A stretch of 64,000 nucleotides of DNA. Origin: Nocardiopsis sinuspersici (lineage in GTDB: Bacteria > Actinomycetota > Actinomycetes > Streptosporangiales > Streptosporangiaceae). Every line of letters begins with the position of its first letter. Within the stretch, counting starts at the first letter, position 1. Position numbers and translations under genes: made by a program. Location: assembly GCA_008638415.1 (NCBI GenBank), contig VWVT01000008.1:124001-188000 (forward strand). Reading direction: 5' to 3'. A model generated the notes under the pieces. That model saw only the letters and a program-made list of their open reading frames with translations, made no database searches and had not been told where the DNA came from. This document shows, in pieces, positions 16,554-25,414 of this stretch.

Positions 16554-18863
16554 CTACCGCGTCGTCGGGTACCGGGCCTCGGGGACCTCCACCCGCGACC
16601 AGTCGGTGTCCGAGCCCAGGTGGAAGCTCGGGTAGGCCGGCTGGTTGTAGCCGCTCTGCTGCCCGGCCACGCCCACCCGGTACTGCGGGTCGTGCATGAG
16701 GGTGTGCAGCTTGCGGTCGGTCACCTCGGTGCTGGTGAGGACGCGCAGTGCCGTACTGTCCTCGGTGCGCACGACCAGCTCCTCGCGCCAGTCGCCGAGC
16801 ACGTCCGCGACCAGGGCGGGGTTGCCCTTCGTGCCGTTGTTGGTGTGGGTGCCCTCGGCGGTGAGCAGGGTGCCGCGGCTCCAGTCCCGGATCCTCGGAT
16901 CCCGCGTCCCCTCGACGATCTGGGTGGTCATGTCCGCGGCCCAGCGGATGCTCATGTTCGTGCCGGGGGTCCGGTCACCGAGGAACTCGCCGTCGGCGCT
17001 CCACAGGCCCGCCTCGACGTCGTCGCCGGGCGGCATCGAGGACCAGACCTCCAGTCCGGGGACGTCCGGGTCGATGTCGCCGGCCATGCCCCGGCCGGTG
17101 TCCGTGCCGGTGTACCCGCCGAAGAGCACCTCTCCGGTGGCGGCGTCGCGCATCGCGAACCCGTAGGGCACGCTCGCGGAGCCCTCGTGCACGGTCCAGG
17201 CCTCCAGGCCGTCCCGCCCGGGGTCGAGGTCGCCCACGTGCATCGCGTCGCCGTGGCCGAGCTTGACGTACTCTCCCGCGACGTCGCTCTCGGGGGGACC
17301 GTGGTCGTGGGAGGAGTAGAGCAGGGAGCCGTCGTCGTCCAGCGTCGCGGCGCCGTAGACGATCTCCTGGCGGCCGTCGCCGTCCACGTCGGCCGCGCTG
17401 AAGGAGTGGAAGCCCTGGCCGGCCAGCGTTCCCGTCTCGGGATCGGTGCCGTCGCCGCCGTGCGGGGAGGCGTTGAACGGGTTGTCCATCGGCACGTGCC
17501 CGCTGTCCGCGGTCCAGCGCTCGCGAATGGACTCGCCGTCGAAGTCGTAGGCCGCCACGGCCGCGCGCGTGTAGTAGCCCCGGGCGAACACCGCCGACGG
17601 GCTGGTGCCGTCCAGGTAGGCCACGCCGGACAGGAACCGGTCCACCCGGTTGCCCGGCTCGATGCGCGACATGGCGTAGTCGCCCCACATGAGGCCGTCG
17701 TCGCCGCGTCCCGGCTCGTAGCGGACGGTGTCCAGCTCCGCGCCGGTCTCGCCGTCGAACACCGTCAGGTACTCGGGTCCGCTCAGGACGAAGCCCTCGA
17801 AACCACGCAGGTCGTTCCTTCCACTGCGCGAGGGCGCGTACTCGTCGATGAAGAAGTCGGCGAGGGACTCGGCGTCCTCCCGGCTCAGCGGGTAGTCGTG
17901 GCGCGGCTCCTCGCCGAAGGCCTCCTCCAGGGTCCGCGGCCAGTTCCCGGCCACGACCTCGGGGTGCTCGTGCCAGCCCAGGAACATCTCCACGACGTGC
18001 TCGCGGTAGTCCTCGGCGCTCATCCGGTAGTCGTCGCCGTGCCCGTACCCGGCCTCGACGTCCTCCTCCGGCATGGTCACGTAGTCCTCGGACACCTCGC
18101 CGTCCTCGCCGAAGGCCAGCGACCTGCTGCCCGGGGCGGTCTTGAGCATCAGCTCCGAGCGGCCGTCACCGTCGAGGTCGTAGACCAGGAACTGCGTGTA
18201 GTGCGCGCCCGAGCGGATGTTCACACCCAGGTCGACGCGGTGCAGCAGCTCGCCCTCCTGGGTGTAGGTGTCCACGTAGGTGTTGCCGGTGTACCCCTTC
18301 TGGGAGACGTCCTTGGAGTTGGTGGGGTCCCACTTGACGACGAACTCGTAGCGGCCGTCCCCGTCCACGTCGCCGACGCTCACGTCGTTGGCGGTGTACT
18401 CGTACTCCTCCCCCGCCGGGGTCGTTCCGCCCTCGGGCTTTCGCAGGGGCAGGTCGCGGTGGCCCTCGGCCCACACGGCCGTCTCTCCTGCGGGTCCGGT
18501 TCCGGGCCTGCCCCGGGGCACCGGAACGACCCTGTACTCGGAGCCCTCCGTGCCCTCCTCGTCCAGGAAGCTGGTGCTGTCCCCGACTGTGCCGACGACC
18601 TTCCCGTCCCGGTACACCCGGAACTTCGTGCCCCTGAGCCCCGAGTCCGTGTGACCGGTGACCTCGGAGGCCAGCAGACGCCAGCTCAGGAAAACGCCTT
18701 CCTCCACATCGACCGCGACCAGGCCCCGGTCCAGTCGCTCCAACTGGATTTGCGGCTCCTCGCGCGGCTCGGCCAGCGCGGTGGTGCTCGCCGCCATCAG
18801 CACCGCGCATACGCCTGCTACCAGCGGACTCGTTCTCAGGACGAAACGTGGGGGGATGCCCAT
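16554..18863 (-). CDS. Secreted rhamnogalacturonan lyase, polysaccharide lyase family 11
   Basis: A 769-residue secreted protein with a Sec signal ending around ALA-EP (residue 32). Residues about 40-135 form a fibronectin-like N-terminal domain with LSWRLL and FRVYRDG; the rest is an eight-bladed propeller with repeated calcium-binding loops such as DVDGDGRYEF, DLDGDGRSEL, DVDGDGRQEI and GDLDPGRDGLE, as in YesW/YesX. It would cleave rhamnogalacturonan I from pectin, releasing rhamnose- and galacturonate-containing products; the rhamnose genes at 42-47 kb could use the former. A LacI-type palindrome lies 43 nt upstream of the start. Confidence 0.92.
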   Translation of the reverse strand: MGIPPRFVLRTSPLVAGVCAVLMAASTTALAEPREEPQIQLERLDRGLVAVDVEEGVFLSWRLLASEVTGHTDSGLRGTKFRVYRDGKVVGTVGDSTSFLDEEGTEGSEYRVVPVPRGRPGTGPAGETAVWAEGHRDLPLRKPEGGTTPAGEEYEYTANDVSVGDVDGDGRYEFVVKWDPTNSKDVSQKGYTGNTYVDTYTQEGELLHRVDLGVNIRSGAHYTQFLVYDLDGDGRSELMLKTAPGSRSLAFGEDGEVSEDYVTMPEEDVEAGYGHGDDYRMSAEDYREHVVEMFLGWHEHPEVVAGNWPRTLEEAFGEEPRHDYPLSREDAESLADFFIDEYAPSRSGRNDLRGFEGFVLSGPEYLTVFDGETGAELDTVRYEPGRGDDGLMWGDYAMSRIEPGNRVDRFLSGVAYLDGTSPSAVFARGYYTRAAVAAYDFDGESIRERWTADSGHVPMDNPFNASPHGGDGTDPETGTLAGQGFHSFSAADVDGDGRQEIVYGAATLDDDGSLLYSSHDHGPPESDVAGEYVKLGHGDAMHVGDLDPGRDGLEAWTVHEGSASVPYGFAMRDAATGEVLFGGYTGTDTGRGMAGDIDPDVPGLEVWSSMPPGDDVEAGLWSADGEFLGDRTPGTNMSIRWAADMTTQIVEGTRDPRIRDWSRGTLLTAEGTHTNNGTKGNPALVADVLGDWREELVVRTEDSTALRVLTSTEVTDRKLHTLMHDPQYRVGVAGQQSGYNQPAYPSFHLGSDTDWSRVEVPEARYPTTR

Positions 18864-18905
18864 GGATACGCCTCCTCTACGGCTGGGGGGTGGCCCACCC
18901 TATAA

Positions 18906-18919
18906 GGCAAGCGCTTTCC
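18906..18919. promoter_or_regulatory. LacI-type operator upstream of the lyase gene
   Basis: GGCAAGCGCTTTCC is a near-perfect 14-bp palindrome (one mismatched pair) centred on AGCGCT, the core used by LacI/GalR repressors. It lies between the divergent lyase (start 18863) and methyltransferase (start 19063) genes, nearer the former. The cognate regulator is unknown. Confidence 0.6.
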
Positions 18920-19050
18920 AGCCAAGACTCCTACGCACCCCGGCTTTCCGGGGGGAAGGGCCCGGTCACGGTGGACACGTACACGGAACCCGCCGTGGCG
19001 GGGCGGAGCGCCGCGTGAAAACGGCTTGCCGGCACGGTACGTCCTGTTCC

Positions 19051-19062
19051 TAGGATGCCGGT
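19051..19062 (+). promoter_or_regulatory. Leaderless -10 box of the methyltransferase gene
   Basis: TAGGAT (19051-19056) is followed by exactly six bases and then the ATG. No ribosome site is present. This is the arrangement typical of leaderless actinobacterial transcripts. Confidence 0.55.
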
Positions 19063-19887
19063 ATGAGCGACGCCGACAGCACCGCGGACCTTGTCGAGGG
19101 CAACCACCGGCACTGGGACGAGCGGGTTGCGATCCACACCAGGAGCCCCTTCTACGACCTCGACGGGTTCCGCGCCGGCGCCGAGCCCCTGGACCGCTTC
19201 CAGCTCGACGAACTCGGTGACGTCACCGGCCTCGACCTGGTCCACCTTCAGTGCCACATCGGCCTGGACACCCTGTCCTGGGCGCGCCACGGCGCCCGCG
19301 TCAGCGGTCTGGACTTCTCCGAGGCGGCCGTCCGGGCCGCGTCCGGCCTCGCCGCCGACATCGGCCTGGACCACAGGGCCCGGTTCGTCGCCGCCGACGT
19401 CCACGACGCCGTCGACGTGTTCGGCGCGGGCGCGTTCGACGTCGTCTACACCGGCACGGGCGCACTGATGTGGCTACCCGACATCGAACGCTGGGCCCGC
19501 ACCGCGGCCGGCCTGCTGCGCCCGGGCGGGCGGCTCTACCTGGCCGAGTTCCATCCGCTGGCCGACGTCCTGGACGACGGCGACGGTGTCACCGCCGTGC
19601 ACGACTACTTCGCCCGCGGAGCGCGCACCTACGAGGTGTCGGGCTCCTACGCCGACTGGGAGGCCGAGACCACGCACAACACCGCCACCGAGTGGCACCA
19701 CACCCTCGGCGACGTCATCAGCGCCGTCGCCGGGGCCGGGTTGCGCATCGAGTTCGTCCACGAACACGGGACGATCGCGTTCCGGCGCTGCGACGCCCTC
19801 GTCGCCGACGGCGGGCGTTTCCGCTATCCCGACCGGTCCGCGCGCCTGCCGCTGACGTACTCGCTGGCCGCCTCAGCGCCCTCCTAG
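19063..19887 (+). CDS. Class I SAM-dependent methyltransferase
   Basis: A 274-residue Rossmann methyltransferase. Motif I is degenerate (DLVHLQCHIGLDTLSWARHGARVSGLDFS, about 47-75), followed by the acidic end of strand 2, FVAADVHDA and a post-II VVYTGTGALMWLPDIERW stretch; LLRPGGRLYLAEFHP (about 150-164) closes the domain. It has no operon partner, being divergent from the lyase gene. Substrate cannot be deduced. Confidence 0.82.
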   Translation: MSDADSTADLVEGNHRHWDERVAIHTRSPFYDLDGFRAGAEPLDRFQLDELGDVTGLDLVHLQCHIGLDTLSWARHGARVSGLDFSEAAVRAASGLAADIGLDHRARFVAADVHDAVDVFGAGAFDVVYTGTGALMWLPDIERWARTAAGLLRPGGRLYLAEFHPLADVLDDGDGVTAVHDYFARGARTYEVSGSYADWEAETTHNTATEWHHTLGDVISAVAGAGLRIEFVHEHGTIAFRRCDALVADGGRFRYPDRSARLPLTYSLAASAPS

Positions 19888-20227
19888 ACCCCCGTCTCCG
19901 GCCGCGTCCGGGTCCGCGTGCAGGGCGCACGGCTCCGGCGGCGGGAGGCTCCCGCGAGGAGAGGCCCCGACCGTTTCGGCGGCCCGGGACGGACTCACCT
20001 GGGGCCGCCCCTCGGGGAGGACATCCACCACCACGTGCGGGCCTCCCCGTCGCGCGCCCGGCCGAGCACGACGCGTACCGGCGGCCGCCCCTCTCCGCCG
20101 CCTCGCAGGAGCTGTCGGCGAGGGATCGGGCAGGAACCGCTCCCCGACCCGCCCGCGGCCGGCGCCCGGGCGTCGTTCCTCCGGCGCCCGGGCCGCGCTC
20201 TCCACCCGAAGCGAACCGCGTCAGGGC
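19888..20227. other. Intergenic region between convergent genes
   Basis: 340 nt between the stops of the methyltransferase and LacI genes. No coding sequence, RNA or strong hairpin was recognised. Confidence 0.45.
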
Positions 20228-21277
20228 TCAGCCGGTGAGCGGCTGGGCGCTGCTGCCCCGCACCACCAGGTCGGTCGCCAGGTCCAGGCGCAGGTTGGCG
20301 GGGGTGGCCCCGCGGGCCAGTGTGAGCGCCATCCGGGTGGCCTCCTCGGCCATCTCGGTGAGCGGCTGTCGCACGGTGGTCAGCGGCGGACCCATCCAGC
20401 GGGCCACCGGCAGGTCGTCGTAGCCGACCACGCTGAGGTCCTCGGGAATGCGTACCCCCAGCTCACGGGCGGCCTCGTACAGTCCCATAGCCTGTAGGTC
20501 GTTGCCCGCGAAGATCGCCGTGGGCGGATCGTCCAGCCGCAGCAGCTCCCGTCCCCGGTCGCGGCCGCTCTCGACGTGGAAGTCGCCGTAGCGGATCAGG
20601 GCGGGGTCCGGTGTCAGGCCGGCGGAGTCCAGCGCCGATGAGTAACCGTCTATGCGGGCCTTGCTGCACAGCACGTGCCGGGGCCCGCCGATCACCCCGA
20701 TGCGCCGGTGCCCGAGTTCGAGGAGGTGACGGGTCGCGACCAGGCCCCCGTTCCAGTTGGCCGACCCCACGGAGGGCATCTTGGGGCCCGGATCGCCCGC
20801 CGGATCGACCACGACGAAGGGGATGCCGCGTGCGGTCAGGCGTGTGCGCTGCTCGGGCGCCAGGTCGGAGAAGACCAGGATCGCGGCGGTGGACTGGCGG
20901 GCGAGCACGGCGTCGACCCAGTCGTCGCGCGGGGTCTGGGCGCCTCCGGACTCGGTCAGCACGACGCTGAGGCCCTCGGCGCGCGCCACGCTCTCCACCC
21001 CGCGGATGACCTCGACCGCCCAGGCGCTGTCCAGCTCGTGGAAGACCAGGTCGATCATGGAGGACCGGCCCCCGCCGGGGCCCCGGCGGCGCCGGTAGCC
21101 GTGGCGGCGGATCAGTTCCTCCACGCGTGCCCTGGTGTCGCTGGCCACGTCGGCCCGCCCGTTGAGCACCTTGGAGACCGTCGGCACCGAGACGCCGGCG
21201 GCTTCCGCAATTTTCGAGATGGTGACCGGCTCCGAGAAGGTCGTTCGCGCGGAGTCGGGGGTCGGGTCTGCACTCAC
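20228..21277 (-). CDS. LacI-family repressor of the sugar ABC transporter
   Basis: A 349-residue LacI/GalR regulator. The DNA-binding domain is VTISKIAEAAGVSVPTVSKVLNGR (about 16-39) with hinge region to about 70, followed by a periplasmic-binding-protein fold ending in the GYDDLPVARWMGPPLTTVRQP signature. GTG 21277 is chosen; the frame continues upstream but without family sequence. It is divergent from the ABC operon, whose promoter region carries two TTTCGAAA palindromes, so it probably represses that operon and responds to the imported oligosaccharide. Confidence 0.9.
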   Translation of the reverse strand: MSADPTPDSARTTFSEPVTISKIAEAAGVSVPTVSKVLNGRADVASDTRARVEELIRRHGYRRRRGPGGGRSSMIDLVFHELDSAWAVEVIRGVESVARAEGLSVVLTESGGAQTPRDDWVDAVLARQSTAAILVFSDLAPEQRTRLTARGIPFVVVDPAGDPGPKMPSVGSANWNGGLVATRHLLELGHRRIGVIGGPRHVLCSKARIDGYSSALDSAGLTPDPALIRYGDFHVESGRDRGRELLRLDDPPTAIFAGNDLQAMGLYEAARELGVRIPEDLSVVGYDDLPVARWMGPPLTTVRQPLTEMAEEATRMALTLARGATPANLRLDLATDLVVRGSSAQPLTG

Positions 21278-21384
21278 GATGCCTGATCCTACGCGGTCGT
21301 GGGCGTGCTGTGGGAACCCAGGTGACCCACCTCTCACTTGCCTATTGACGCCCCACGTCACGCCGCGTACATTCGGGCGCAAAT

Positions 21385-21414
21385 ATTTCGAAATACTTCC
21401 CGATAGTTTCGAAA
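21385..21414. promoter_or_regulatory. Tandem TTTCGAAA operators of the sugar ABC operon
   Basis: ATTTCGAAAT (21385-21394) and TTTCGAAA (21407-21414) are perfect palindromes whose centres are 21 bp apart, two helical turns. They lie immediately upstream of the GAGGAG site of the solute-binding-protein gene, where a bound LacI dimer pair would block transcription. Confidence 0.6.
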
Positions 21415-21425
21415 GAGGAGTGGCC

Positions 21426-22712
21426 ATGAGAACCCCCCGCCTAGGCTCCGTCGCTGGAGCGACGGCGCTCTGTCTGCTCGCCGCCACCGCCTGTTCAGGC
21501 GGCGGTGGCGGTGGCGGCGGCGACGACCAGATGCACGTGTGGATGTACCAGGACACACTGGTCGTCGTGCAGGAGGGCGCCGTCGAACGATTCAACGAGG
21601 CCTCCGAGACCGAGGCCGTCATCGACGAGGTGCCCGGCGACAACTACGAGGAGCGCCTGCGCACCGCGATGGGCTCCAGCGAGCGGCCCGACGTGTTCTT
21701 CAACTGGGGCGGGGGCAGCATCGAGCCCTACGTCGAACAGGACATGCTCCAGCCCCTGGACGACATGCTGGCGGACAACCCCGAGTTCGCCGAGTCCTTC
21801 ATCCCCTCCATCCTGGAGGCGGGCCAGGTGAACGGCGTCCAGTACGGCATCCCGCTGCGCGGCACCCAGCCGGTCATCCTCTTCTACAACGAGACGGTGT
21901 TCGAGGAGGCCGGTGTCGAGCCCCCCGAGACCTGGGAGGACATCCTGGGCCTGGTCGACACCTTCAAGGAGGAGGGCGTCACCCCCTTCGCCCTCGCCGG
22001 GGCCGACCCCTGGACCGAGCAGATGTGGCTCCAGTACCTCGTGGACCGCATCGGCGGGCCCGAGGTGTTCGCCGAGATCGTGGAGTCCAAGGGCGCCGAG
22101 GGCTGGGACGACCCCGCCGTCCTGGAGGCCGCCCAGATGGTCCGGGAACTGGTGGACAGCGGCGCGTTCGGTGACTCCTACGCCTCGGTGAGCTACACCG
22201 AGGGCGCGGCCTCCACCCTGCTCTCCGAGGGCAGGGCCGCCATGCACCTGATGGGCTCGTGGGAGTACTCCACCATCCTTGACCAGGACGAGGAGTTCGC
22301 ACAGGAGAACCTGGGGTACGTGGAGTTCCCGCCGATCGAGGGCGGCGAGGGCGACCCCGACAACGTGGTCGGCAACCCGACCAACTTCTTCTCGGTGACC
22401 GCCGAGACCGAGCACATGGACGCGGCGCTGGAGTTCCTGACGTACACCTCGGAGGAGGAGTACGTGGCCGACATGGTCGCGAACGGCGAGGTGCCCACCA
22501 CCGTCAACGCCGAGGAGGCCGTGGCCGACAGCCCCAGCCCGGACTTCGCCACCTTCCAGTACGAAATGGTGCGCGACGCGCCGCACTTCCAGCTCTCCTG
22601 GGACCAGGCGCTGCCGCCGGACGTGGCCACGCCGATGGTCACCGAGATCGAGTCGCTGTTCAACGGCCAGAGCACGCCCGAGCAGTTCGTCGACGCACTG
22701 GCGGCCCTGTGA
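21426..22712 (+). CDS. Sugar ABC transporter solute-binding lipoprotein
   Basis: A 428-residue extracellular binding protein. The signal peptide ends in a lipobox with Cys23 (ATACSGG) followed by a glycine run, so it should be lipid-anchored outside the membrane. The body is an MalE-like fold: YGIPLRGTQPVILFYNETVFEEAGVEPPETWEDIL (about 137-171) and the GRAAMHLMGSWEYS segment. ATG 21426 has GAGGAG upstream. It is the first gene of an importer operon with two permeases; no ATPase gene follows, so a shared MsiK-type ATPase encoded elsewhere is expected. Confidence 0.92.
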   Translation: MRTPRLGSVAGATALCLLAATACSGGGGGGGGDDQMHVWMYQDTLVVVQEGAVERFNEASETEAVIDEVPGDNYEERLRTAMGSSERPDVFFNWGGGSIEPYVEQDMLQPLDDMLADNPEFAESFIPSILEAGQVNGVQYGIPLRGTQPVILFYNETVFEEAGVEPPETWEDILGLVDTFKEEGVTPFALAGADPWTEQMWLQYLVDRIGGPEVFAEIVESKGAEGWDDPAVLEAAQMVRELVDSGAFGDSYASVSYTEGAASTLLSEGRAAMHLMGSWEYSTILDQDEEFAQENLGYVEFPPIEGGEGDPDNVVGNPTNFFSVTAETEHMDAALEFLTYTSEEEYVADMVANGEVPTTVNAEEAVADSPSPDFATFQYEMVRDAPHFQLSWDQALPPDVATPMVTEIESLFNGQSTPEQFVDALAAL

Positions 22713-23731
22713 CCGGCCGCTCCAGCAGCCAGGCGACCGGTGGCACCATGACCGGTGACCCGGCGGCCGAAGGTTCCGGGGCGGGCGGCCGCCCGCCCCG
22801 GGGCCCCCGGCCCGACGGTCCGCGCGGCGGCTCCGCCGCGCGGGCCGCCGTCCCCCGCACAGGGCGGCCGGGTCCGCTGTGGGCCGTCCCCGGGCTGCTG
22901 TACTTCGCGTTCTTCGCGGCCCTGCCGATGGTGCTGGTGGCCTACCTGTCCCTGACCGAGTGGGGCGGGCTGGGCACACCCCGCTTCGTCGGTATGGAGA
23001 ACTGGTCGCGCCTGACCGCCGACCCCCTGATGCGCAAGGCCGTGGGGCTGAGCCTGCTGCTGACCGTGCTCTCCTGGGCGGTCCAGACCCCCATCAGCCT
23101 GCTGCTGGGCGTCTGGGCGGCCGGCCGACAGCGCAGCCGCGCGGTGCTCTCGGCGATCTTCTTCCTGCCCCTGCTGCTCTCCTCGGCGGCGATCGCGCTC
23201 ATCTGGCGGGCCCTGTTGGACCCCAACTTCGGGCCGCTGGCCTGGCTGGGCCCGCGCCTGGGCCTGGGGTCGGTGGACGTGCTGGGCGGGACGAACAGCG
23301 CGTTCCTGGTGATCGTGTTCGTCAGCGCGTGGCAGTTCATCCCGTTGCACATGCTGCTCTACCAGGGCGGCGCCCGGCAGATCCCGCCGTCGCTGTACCA
23401 GGCGGCGGAGATCGACGGTGCGGGACGGCTGCTGGCGTTCTGGCACATCACGCTGCCGCAGTTGCGGCACACCGTCACCACGTCGTCGGTGCTGATGGTG
23501 GTGGGCTCGCTGACCTACTTCGACACCGTGCTCATCATGACCGGTGGCGGCCCCGGAACCAGTACCACCATCGTCCCGTTCCTGATGTACCGGGCCGGGT
23601 TCGAGAGCTGGGAACTGGGATACGCCAGCACCATCGCGTTCACGCTGGTACTGGTGGCGACGGTGGTCTCCCTGCTGATGGTCCGCTTCACCGGCTTCGG
23701 CAACATGCGCAGTACCCGGGAGGGAATGTGA
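22709..23731 (+). CDS. Sugar ABC transporter permease (MalF type)
   Basis: A 340-residue inner-membrane permease with six main helices after a disordered, Pro/Gly/Arg-rich 50-residue N-terminal tail. The EAA loop that docks the ATPase is AAEIDGAGRLLAFWHITLPQL (about 231-251). GTG 22709 overlaps the stop of the binding-protein gene by 4 bp, so translation is coupled. Another ATG 13 codons in (22748) is an alternative start. Confidence 0.9.
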   Translation: MTGRSSSQATGGTMTGDPAAEGSGAGGRPPRGPRPDGPRGGSAARAAVPRTGRPGPLWAVPGLLYFAFFAALPMVLVAYLSLTEWGGLGTPRFVGMENWSRLTADPLMRKAVGLSLLLTVLSWAVQTPISLLLGVWAAGRQRSRAVLSAIFFLPLLLSSAAIALIWRALLDPNFGPLAWLGPRLGLGSVDVLGGTNSAFLVIVFVSAWQFIPLHMLLYQGGARQIPPSLYQAAEIDGAGRLLAFWHITLPQLRHTVTTSSVLMVVGSLTYFDTVLIMTGGGPGTSTTIVPFLMYRAGFESWELGYASTIAFTLVLVATVVSLLMVRFTGFGNMRSTREGM

Positions 23732-24627
23732 GCGTCCATACGGCCGAGAGGCCCACCTCCCAGCAGCGTCCCGGTGGTCGGCGCCCCGCCGCCCTGCGGT
23801 GGCGTGCGGGCCGCCAGCGTCCCAACGTCCTGGGCTGGCTGGGAGCGCTGGTGTGGCTGGCCATCGTGGGGGTGCCGCTGTACGCGCTGCTCGTGGCCAC
23901 GGTGCAGCGCTCGGAGAACTACACCGCCGAGGGGCCGCTCACCCCGCCCTCGGACCCGACCCTGGACAACTACGTCAAGGCGGTCGAGAACGGGGTCCTG
24001 GGATTCGTGCTCAACACCGCGGTCGTCACCGTCGCGGTGGTGGCGATCGTGCTGGTGCTCGCCGCCATGACCGGGTTCGCCGTGGTGCGCTCGCGCACCC
24101 GGTGGACCTCGGGAGTGTTCCGGCTGTTCCTGCTGGGGCTGGCGATCCCGTCCCAGGCGGTGATCATCCCGGTGTACCTGATCATCCTCGAACTGGGGCT
24201 GTACGACACACTGACCGCCATCGTGCTGCCCACGGCGGCGTTCGCGCTGCCGGTGTGCGTGCTGATCCTGGTGGGGTCGATGCGCGACATCTCCGAGGAG
24301 CTGTACGAGGCGATGGCCCTGGACGGCGCGGGTTCGGTGCGCACCTTCCTCCAGCTGGTGGTGCCGCTGTCGCGGTCCGGACTGAGCACCATCGGCGTGT
24401 ACGCCGCGCTCCAGGCCTGGAACGGGTTCCTGTTCCCGCTGATCCTCACCCAGTCCATGGAGAGCCGGGTGATCACCATGGGTCTGTACGAGTTCCAGGG
24501 CGAGTACCGCGTGGACGTGCCCGGCCTGCTGACCGCGGTGGTGCTGGCGACCGTGCCGCTCTTCATCGTGTACCTGTTCGCACGCCGCTCCCTGGTGCAG
24601 GGGATGATGGGGGTCGGCGGCAAGTAG
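23728..24627 (+). CDS. Sugar ABC transporter permease (MalG type)
   Basis: A 299-residue permease of the CUT1 class with six helices. The EAA motif is AMALDGAGSVRTFLQLVVPL near residue 200. GTG 23728 overlaps the upstream stop in a GTGA junction. It completes the importer; a bulged hairpin follows at 24698. Confidence 0.9.
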   Translation: MSVHTAERPTSQQRPGGRRPAALRWRAGRQRPNVLGWLGALVWLAIVGVPLYALLVATVQRSENYTAEGPLTPPSDPTLDNYVKAVENGVLGFVLNTAVVTVAVVAIVLVLAAMTGFAVVRSRTRWTSGVFRLFLLGLAIPSQAVIIPVYLIILELGLYDTLTAIVLPTAAFALPVCVLILVGSMRDISEELYEAMALDGAGSVRTFLQLVVPLSRSGLSTIGVYAALQAWNGFLFPLILTQSMESRVITMGLYEFQGEYRVDVPGLLTAVVLATVPLFIVYLFARRSLVQGMMGVGGK

Positions 24628-24697
24628 CTCCTCCGGCGGCCCCTCCCGTCCGGAGGCCGCGGCCGCACGCGCCTCCCCACGGCGCCCTCCTCCCCTC

Positions 24698-24744
24698 CCG
24701 GTGCCCCGCCCCCTGGTTTCACTCCCCCAGGGGCGGGGCACCGG
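24698..24744. terminator. Long hairpin after the sugar ABC operon
   Basis: An 18-bp GC-rich stem with a single bulged base pairs CCGGTGCCCCGCCCCCTGG (24698-24716) with 24727-24744 around a 10-nt loop. It lies between the permease and the ribA-like gene and probably separates the two operons; a role as leader of the downstream transcript is possible. Confidence 0.6.
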
Positions 24745-24784
24745 GCGTGTGTGGCCGCTGCCGCGCGGTGGAACGAGGGGACGT

Positions 24785-25414
24785 ATGAGCGAACACAGCA
24801 TGGATCCGGCTTCCGTGGCGGAGTCGGAGCTGGCCACCCGGCGGGGGACGTTCCGCGCGGTGGCCTTCCGGGACCCGGTGGACGACCAGGAACACGTGGC
24901 CCTGGTGTTCGGCGAGGTCCTCGGCTTCGAGGAGGTGCTGGTCCGTGCGCACTCGGAGTGCCTGACCGGGGACGCCTTCGGAGCACTGCGCTGCGAGTGC
25001 GGCGACCAGCTGGGGGCCGCACTGGACGCGATCGTGCGCGAGGGACGGGGCGTGCTGGTCTACCTGCGCGGCCACGAGGGCCGGGGCATCGGCCTGGTGG
25101 CCAAGGTGCGCACGCTCGCCCTACAGGACCGGCTCGGCCTGGACACCGTGGACTCGGCGACCGAGCTGGGACTGCCGGTGGACGTGCGCGACTACGGCCC
25201 GGCGGCGCGGGTGCTGCTGTACCTGGGGGTGCGGTCGGTGCGGTTGATGTCGAACAATCCCGACAAGGCACGTGCCCTGGACGAGTACGGGATCAAGGTC
25301 ATGGGGCGGGTCCCCCTGCTGATGCCCGCCCGCGCGGAGAACCTGGCCTACCTGACCGCCAAGCGCGACCGCCTGGGGCACGACCTGCCGCACCTGGACG
25401 AGACACTCGGTTGA
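24785..25414 (+). CDS. ribA: GTP cyclohydrolase II variant with Leu for the key Tyr
   Basis: A 209-residue GTP cyclohydrolase II. Zinc ligands Cys59, Cys70 and Cys72 (SECLTGDAFGALRCECG) and the catalytic loop YLRGHEGRGIGL (93-104) are intact. The residue matching Tyr105 of E. coli RibA (IRAYALQD) is Leu111 here (VRTLALQD). In Streptomyces coelicolor SCO6655, Met at this site makes the enzyme stop at the formylated pyrimidine (FAPy) instead of removing formate, so this protein probably also makes FAPy and is not the riboflavin enzyme. It stands first in a seven-gene coupled operon with no other riboflavin gene. ATG 24785 has GAGGGG upstream. Confidence 0.92.
   Translation: MSEHSMDPASVAESELATRRGTFRAVAFRDPVDDQEHVALVFGEVLGFEEVLVRAHSECLTGDAFGALRCECGDQLGAALDAIVREGRGVLVYLRGHEGRGIGLVAKVRTLALQDRLGLDTVDSATELGLPVDVRDYGPAARVLLYLGVRSVRLMSNNPDKARALDEYGIKVMGRVPLLMPARAENLAYLTAKRDRLGHDLPHLDETLG

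Noticed and set aside
15585..18905. 1106-residue plus-strand frame across the esterase and lyase genes
   Set aside because: Antisense shadow: no start context, Val/Arg/Gly-rich composition, no family motif, whereas the minus-strand frames give full-length PL11 and HSL proteins.
24628..24784. FMN riboswitch upstream of the ribA-like gene
   Set aside because: Only a simple bulged hairpin is present and the conserved RFN junction elements are absent; the gene is probably not a riboflavin gene.
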